Source: Mermis nigrescens
Lineage: Eukaryota; Nematoda; Enoplea; Mermithida; Mermithidae
Direction: 5' to 3'
Length of the DNA: 64,000 bases
Assembly (NCBI GenBank): GCA_036768485.1
Contig: JAVLUZ010000226.1
Span: 558,001-622,000, forward strand
Positions within the stretch are counted from its first letter, which is position 1. Every line of letters begins with the position of its first letter. Below the pieces are notes generated by a model that saw only the letters and a program-made list of their open reading frames with translations, was not told the origin of the DNA and ran no database searches. Position numbers and translations under genes: made by a program. Below are positions 59,871 to 64,000 of the stretch, piece after piece.

Positions 59871-60047
59871 CTAAAATTCAGGCGATCCAAAGTAGCAGGA
59901 CGCAGCACGGGTAAGTCGTAGGCCCAAAAACGCGTTGAAAATAAACGTCGTTATGTGACTGTCGTTGCGCCACAATTAGCTATCAATCAGCAGCTGCAGC
60001 GAATCGAGCTTTCGTTTGGGCGCCGACAAGACCTGCGATCCATCTTA

Positions 60048-60203
60048 AACAGTTGTAGCCCACGATTCGGGCGCTATCAGTTGCTCACGTTGAGCAGCAT
60101 CGTAACCAATTATATGGTTCCATAATACGGTGAAGAACCGCTGGTTGGCGACCCATATTTGTGACTCAATGATGCGCTTGCGCGTATCAAATGAAAGCGC
60201 CAT
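60048..60203 (-). CDS. Short ORF upstream of PolB, unrecognised (possible 5' exon)
   Basis: ATG at 60203 starts a 52-codon frame (MALSFDTRKRIIESQIWVAN..., ending PESWATTV) closed by TAA at 60045-60047. It could be a first exon or small gene of the same element. The sequence between it and PolB segment 1 has further stops. I do not recognise a family. Confidence 0.35.
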
Positions 60204-60268
60204 TGTAGCACAAAAATTTTTTTACAATAAAGCGAGACCCGTACGTTGCTCGTATTCATAGATTTGAT

Positions 60269-60390
60269 GGACCGGGAAGTCACTTCCCGGTCCTTCATTT
60301 CAGGTCCTTCAAAGGACCGGGAAGTGAGTTCCCTCCAGTCCTTTGATTAATTTATTTTATGAAAGGACTGGTAAGTGACTTCCCGTCCTT
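60269..60390. repeat. Three copies of a GGACCGGGAAGTGACTTCCC hairpin motif
   Basis: 60269-60293 is a perfect 12-bp stem (GGACCGGGAAGT) around a single base. Related copies follow at about 60313-60342 and 60366-60389. They lie in the spacer between the PolB-side ORF and the two small ORFs. Confidence 0.8.
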
Positions 60391-60541
60391 TGTCCAACGT
60401 GCTTTAACAAATGGTCTGTATGTGTAATTTACCGCCTAGAATTTTGTGCATTAAATTGCGCTTTGATCTGCCTAAGGGTTCATACATGTAAAATACATCA
60501 TCCGAGTCTAAATTTAATTTTTTAGGCGCTTCTCCGCTCTT

Positions 60542-60877
60542 TTATTCTTTCCTTGGTCTACCTCGTTTTTTACGCATTTTTCCTTCACCGCCGATATCAA
60601 ATTCGAAAGAAGCTTGTTTTTTCTTTGGTCTACGCCGTTTTTTAATAGTTTGTCGAGCGGTTATTACACTAATAGCTTCACGCTCAGCTCATTGTCTTTG
60701 TTCTTCTATAATCGCTTGCGTCTGCATTGCCTCGATGTACGCTTTAACTTTTTGTTCGCTTTTCAGAATTTTTTCTTTTTCCGAGTCTAGATCTACCTGC
60801 GCATTAATTAACGTATCTTTGGTGATTTGAGATTTTTTATTTAGCGAGTCGTAAAATTCGCTTGGAATGACATACAT
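60542..60877 (-). pseudogene. Small element-associated ORF with coiled-coil and AT-hook-like tail, one stop
   Basis: ATG at 60877 begins MYVIPSEFYDSLNKKSQ, followed by a Lys/Glu-rich helical stretch. An in-frame TGA lies at 60689-60691. The same frame then continues to TAA at 60542 with KKRRRPKKK and RKKRGRPRKE, an AT-hook-like GRP core. The start resembles small proteins found beside PolB in Polinton/adintovirus elements, though that is from memory of the family only. Its start lies 11 nt after the stop of the ORF before it. Confidence 0.5.
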
Positions 60878-60888
60878 TTATCTTGTCA

Positions 60889-61215
60889 TCATTTTTCAAG
60901 AGCTTCTTGAAGCGGGTTGAATAATTCAAAAACAAACTCGGCAGATTCGGTTTGCAAAATTTTTTGTTCATCTTTCGCACGTATTTCTGGCAATGCTAAC
61001 AAATACAAGCTAGTTTCGTGTTGCTTGCAAAAATTGGGATTTTGAGCGCAAAATGTCGAGTTTAGTAAATGGCGAGCTGTTTGCGTTAAAACCAAAAAGA
61101 ATTCTTGAGGCGCCTGCTTGATCAACGCAATTCGTAAACTTTTTAAAGTATTTTTATCGCCCAGTATTTTAAAGTACGGTTCACTGATTTCGATATGTTG
61201 TTTTGCCGACGACAT
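60889..61215 (-). CDS. Small element-associated ORF, 108 aa, function unknown
   Basis: It is an intact frame from ATG at 61215: MSSAKQHIEISEPYFKIL, LKSLRIALIKQAPQEFFLVL, ending FNPLQEALEK. It is predicted helical, with no signal peptide. Polinton/adintovirus loci often have a small helical protein of this kind next to a 'M.(V/L)P' protein, which supports its being part of the same element; the function is unknown. A Helitron begins 6 nt upstream of its ATG. Confidence 0.5.
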   Translation of the reverse strand: MSSAKQHIEISEPYFKILGDKNTLKSLRIALIKQAPQEFFLVLTQTARHLLNSTFCAQNPNFCKQHETSLYLLALPEIRAKDEQKILQTESAEFVFELFNPLQEALEK

Positions 61216-61221
61216 TTTTTA

Positions 61222-64000
61222 TCATAGGTAGCGCGTTAGCGCTGTACCTATAATATACTTGGGTACCCCCAACACCTGGGCACCCCCCTACAGCTATAAC
61301 GGGACACTTCTGGAAGGTGCGGTTTTTTTTAAAAGAAAGATAATAAAAAAATTCGCTGCCCGTGTTTTTTTGTTTTTCTTGAAACTCAAAATTGACTGTG
61401 TAAAGAAGGTGTAAAGTTTTTGTGTAACGTTATAACATAGGACAAATTTTGGGACCTTTTTACTGCGGCATGTGGACAACTGAGTATTGATGACTCGAAG
61501 GATTGAACAGAATAGGATAATAGAGGGATGAATTCTACAGATGATACTTTTTTTGTTTTTTGAAATTCGCATTATTTATCGAACGGCAGTGTAAAGAGTG
61601 CGAAAATCTGGGGGTGAAAAAGCACTTTTTGGTCGAGTTTTCAACCTTCCTATGTCCGATACTAACTCCGGTTATGAGGTTTTTAAAATGTTTTCTGACA
61701 GAAATGTAGAGCGGATCAAGGGCTACATTCTGCATATAAGCAGAGTCTTCTATGCTCTATGGTGAGTTAGATCCTGGGGTTTAAAGTTTACACTCTAGTG
61801 GATGGTGTAAAAAAACGGATTTTAACTAAGATTTCTCTGCCAAATTTTTCCGCTTATGAGTCAGTGCAAATCGAAGACAGCATTAATAAAGTGCCTCACA
61901 GGGGCTAAACATCGCAGCAAACCGCATTTAAAAAACGCAATATTGAGTTATTTATGGGGGTGTAAAGTTCGAAATCAGAGGTAAAAATGGGCTAAAAAAC
62001 ACGTTTTTTCCGAAGTTTGATTGATAAATCATGCCAAATAATTTTTGCAACAGAATTTTGGCACACAGGAATGTACTACGATTTAAAAGCTACAAATTGT
62101 ACCAAACCGAATTTCTTTAAACTCAATGGGGAGTTCGGTACGGAATTTTAAAGTTTACAGTGTTCTAAATGATGGAAAATACGTTTTTGTTGCGTTTTTT
62201 TGTTCGCCACTTTCTCCGTCCAGAAGTCGGGATAAGTCTAATAGAATAAAAATAAAGTGCTTTATATCGGGTGCATGTCAAAGCAAATTGTCTATACATT
62301 AATATTTAGCGAGTGTAAAGTCAAAAATTTGGAGTTTTAAATGCGTTTCTGTCTTGTTTTTTCTGCCTGCTTCTCCGGTTACGAGTCAGGGACACGTTTA
62401 TCAAGTCTAGAAATGGACCAGGAATCAAATTTGATATGCCAGTCTGGCGCATATGTTTACACTCTACGGTGTTGTAAAGTAGTTTACACCAATTGTTAGT
62501 TTGCCCATAGAACATTATGTAGACTTAATTTTTTCATAAATATTAATCGTAATATCGGAACAATATCAAAATTACGAATCTGACTAAAATCTTCTTTACA
62601 CTAGGTGTTTACATGAAGTTTACACTACATATATATTTATCTTCGTTTTTGAGCATTCCTGAAACCTAATTTTTTCTTGGAGCCTAGAAGTTTTCAAAGG
62701 ATCAAATGTGAGACGTCACGTAGGCGCGTTTGTTTACATCCAACAGTGATGTAAAGTACGTTACATTCATTGTTTATATGTCCTCAGACCATTGTAGAAA
62801 CATAATTTTTTCATGAATGTTGATCATAATATCCGAGTAATTTTTTACACTGCATGTTAGCCTTTGTTCTAGAGCATTGCAAAAATCGAAATTTTTTCCT
62901 GAGATATAAAAATTTACAGGGAATGAAATATATACGTCAATTGGGCGCGCTTGCTTACACTCAGCAGTATTGCAAAGTGGTTTAAACCTAATGTTTATTG
63001 TCTTTAAAACATTATGGAGACTCATTTTTCCATAAATGTTGAAAGAAATATCGGAGCAATATCAAAATTACGAATCCGACTAAAATATTCTTTACGCTAT
63101 GTGTTTGTGTAAAGTTTACGTTACGTGTTAACCCTAATTCGATAGACTTGCAGAGACTTTGTAACTGGAGTCAAGAAATTTTCAAGGATTCATATGTGAG
63201 ACATCAATTAAGTGAGTTTGTTTACCCTCAAAAGTAATCTAAAGTGATTTAAAAATTATGTTCAAGTGTCCTTAGATCATTGAAGAGATGTAATTTTGTC
63301 TTAAATGGGTTGCATTAAAGTTAAATCTTTCTTAGCCGTGTTTATAATATGTTTCACAAAATCTTGCACATGGAGAGCTATCGTTTAATTGATGTAAATT
63401 GCCTGCAAAAGTGGTTTAAAATGAACCAACAATCACACTACTGTGCACAGAAGTCGACAAAGATATACAGCTTTATTGTAATCATGTACATTAATAAGCC
63501 GTAAACTGTTAGTATTCTCTACACCTAGTAGTTGTGTAAAGTTTGACTATTCATTTGTTGTTAATATGTAGTCTATACTACAAATTTATTTTACTACCAA
63601 ATCAAAGCGTTAGTGTTCCTTACATTTGATATTTGCGTGAAGTTTTTGAATTTTTGCCGAAAATCTTTGCCTTCTAATTTACCAACATCCCGCCTTTTCC
63701 ATTTTCTTGAAGTTTAAAATCTTTTATAATTCTCTCATAATTTAATGGTAGGTTTTAACTTTAAGTTTCTCTTGGTTTACAACTCTCGCTTAGCAAGCTC
63801 ATTTTTCAAAACTTTTTCATAGTGATCAGATTAGTTGCGTTTAGTTTGGAATTGGTGGACGGTCGTTATTTTATTACTCGGCTTAAATAAACCAAGTGAC
63901 TATCTTTTGATTATTTTCTTCATCGCAAATTCAAACACCCAATTTTCAATTTGAAAATTGACCCAATTTTCAATTTGAAAATTGATCCAATTTTCAATTT
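61222..64000 (+). mobile_element. Helitron-type element, copy D (runs to window end)
   Basis: It starts TCATAGGTAGCGCG after A at 61221. It is nearly the same as copy C for about 1.5 kb, then continues with GTGTAAAG-rich sequence. The distal part (63500-63950) is inverted to 22160-22600. No CTAG terminus or 190-bp stem is reached before 64000. Confidence 0.8.
63938..64000. repeat. 24-bp near-palindromic tandem repeat at window edge
   Basis: The unit CCCAATTTTCAATTTG plus its near mirror AAAATTGA recurs at 63938, 63962 and 63986 and is cut by the window end. Each unit is almost self-complementary. Confidence 0.9.

Noticed and set aside
59613..59921. 102-codon plus-strand ORF
   Set aside because: Antisense to PolB segment 1, whose minus-strand frame has family-specific motifs and continues across the Harbinger insertion.
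61222..64000. Copy D as a long terminal inverted repeat of the Polinton-like element
   Set aside because: Copies of the same sequence (B, C) are solitary insertions with Helitron borders, one of them inside PolB itself, so the repeat moves independently. Not excluded for the outer arms.

Overview
The window is animal nuclear DNA, AT-rich and repeat-dense, with GT-AG introns, large introns and very little coding sequence. It reads as an invertebrate metazoan. I cannot name the species. No bacterial operon, rRNA gene or CRISPR array is present.

Region 1 (about 1-11932, minus strand) holds the first six coding exons of a CBP/p300-type (nejire/CREBBP/EP300) transcriptional coactivator. The exons sum to 1404 nt (468 codons) with every splice phase matching. 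The N-terminal FDFNGLPDELL motif and an LQKLL nuclear-receptor box support the assignment. The zinc-finger, bromo and HAT exons would lie beyond the left edge. The introns carry interspersed repeats and one complete 2.5-kb hAT-type element.

Region 2 (about 12.5-20.2 kb) is a graveyard of non-autonomous hAT elements. Several have recognisable terminal repeats and 8-bp target duplications, and two cases are nested. One retains the end of a hAT transposase, itself split by a second element.

Region 3 (22.1-29.75, 37.95-41.61, 49.14-52.44 and 61.22-64.0 kb) holds at least six copies, in both orientations, of a 3.3-3.7-kb non-coding element. It inserts between A and T, begins TC, ends CTAG and makes no target duplication. 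I read it as a non-autonomous Helitron family. It has a 5' hairpin, 190-bp inverted arms at its 3' end, many GTGTAAAG motifs and, in two copies, a tRNA-like A/B-box segment.

Region 4 (29.75-36.2 kb) shows no convincing gene. Region 5 (36.2-44.76 kb) is an array of a foldback unit in alternating orientation, built around a GGTGGGTCTAGCGGGAC minisatellite. It is interrupted by one Helitron (with a paralogous empty site), one TTA-flanked Harbinger-type MITE and a 100-N gap.

Region 6 (45.0-61.2 kb, minus strand) is the most unusual. A decayed protein-primed family-B DNA polymerase of Polinton/Maverick/adintovirus type runs from about 59870 to 46542 and is split into at least 11 segments, most joined by phase-consistent GT-AG introns. 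It carries several stops and frameshifts and is interrupted by a Harbinger element, a Helitron and a hAT MITE. Two small ORFs 11 nt apart lie upstream, and two decayed F-box-like genes lie downstream on the same strand. No capsid, integrase, ATPase or protease gene was recognised, so only part of such an element is visible.
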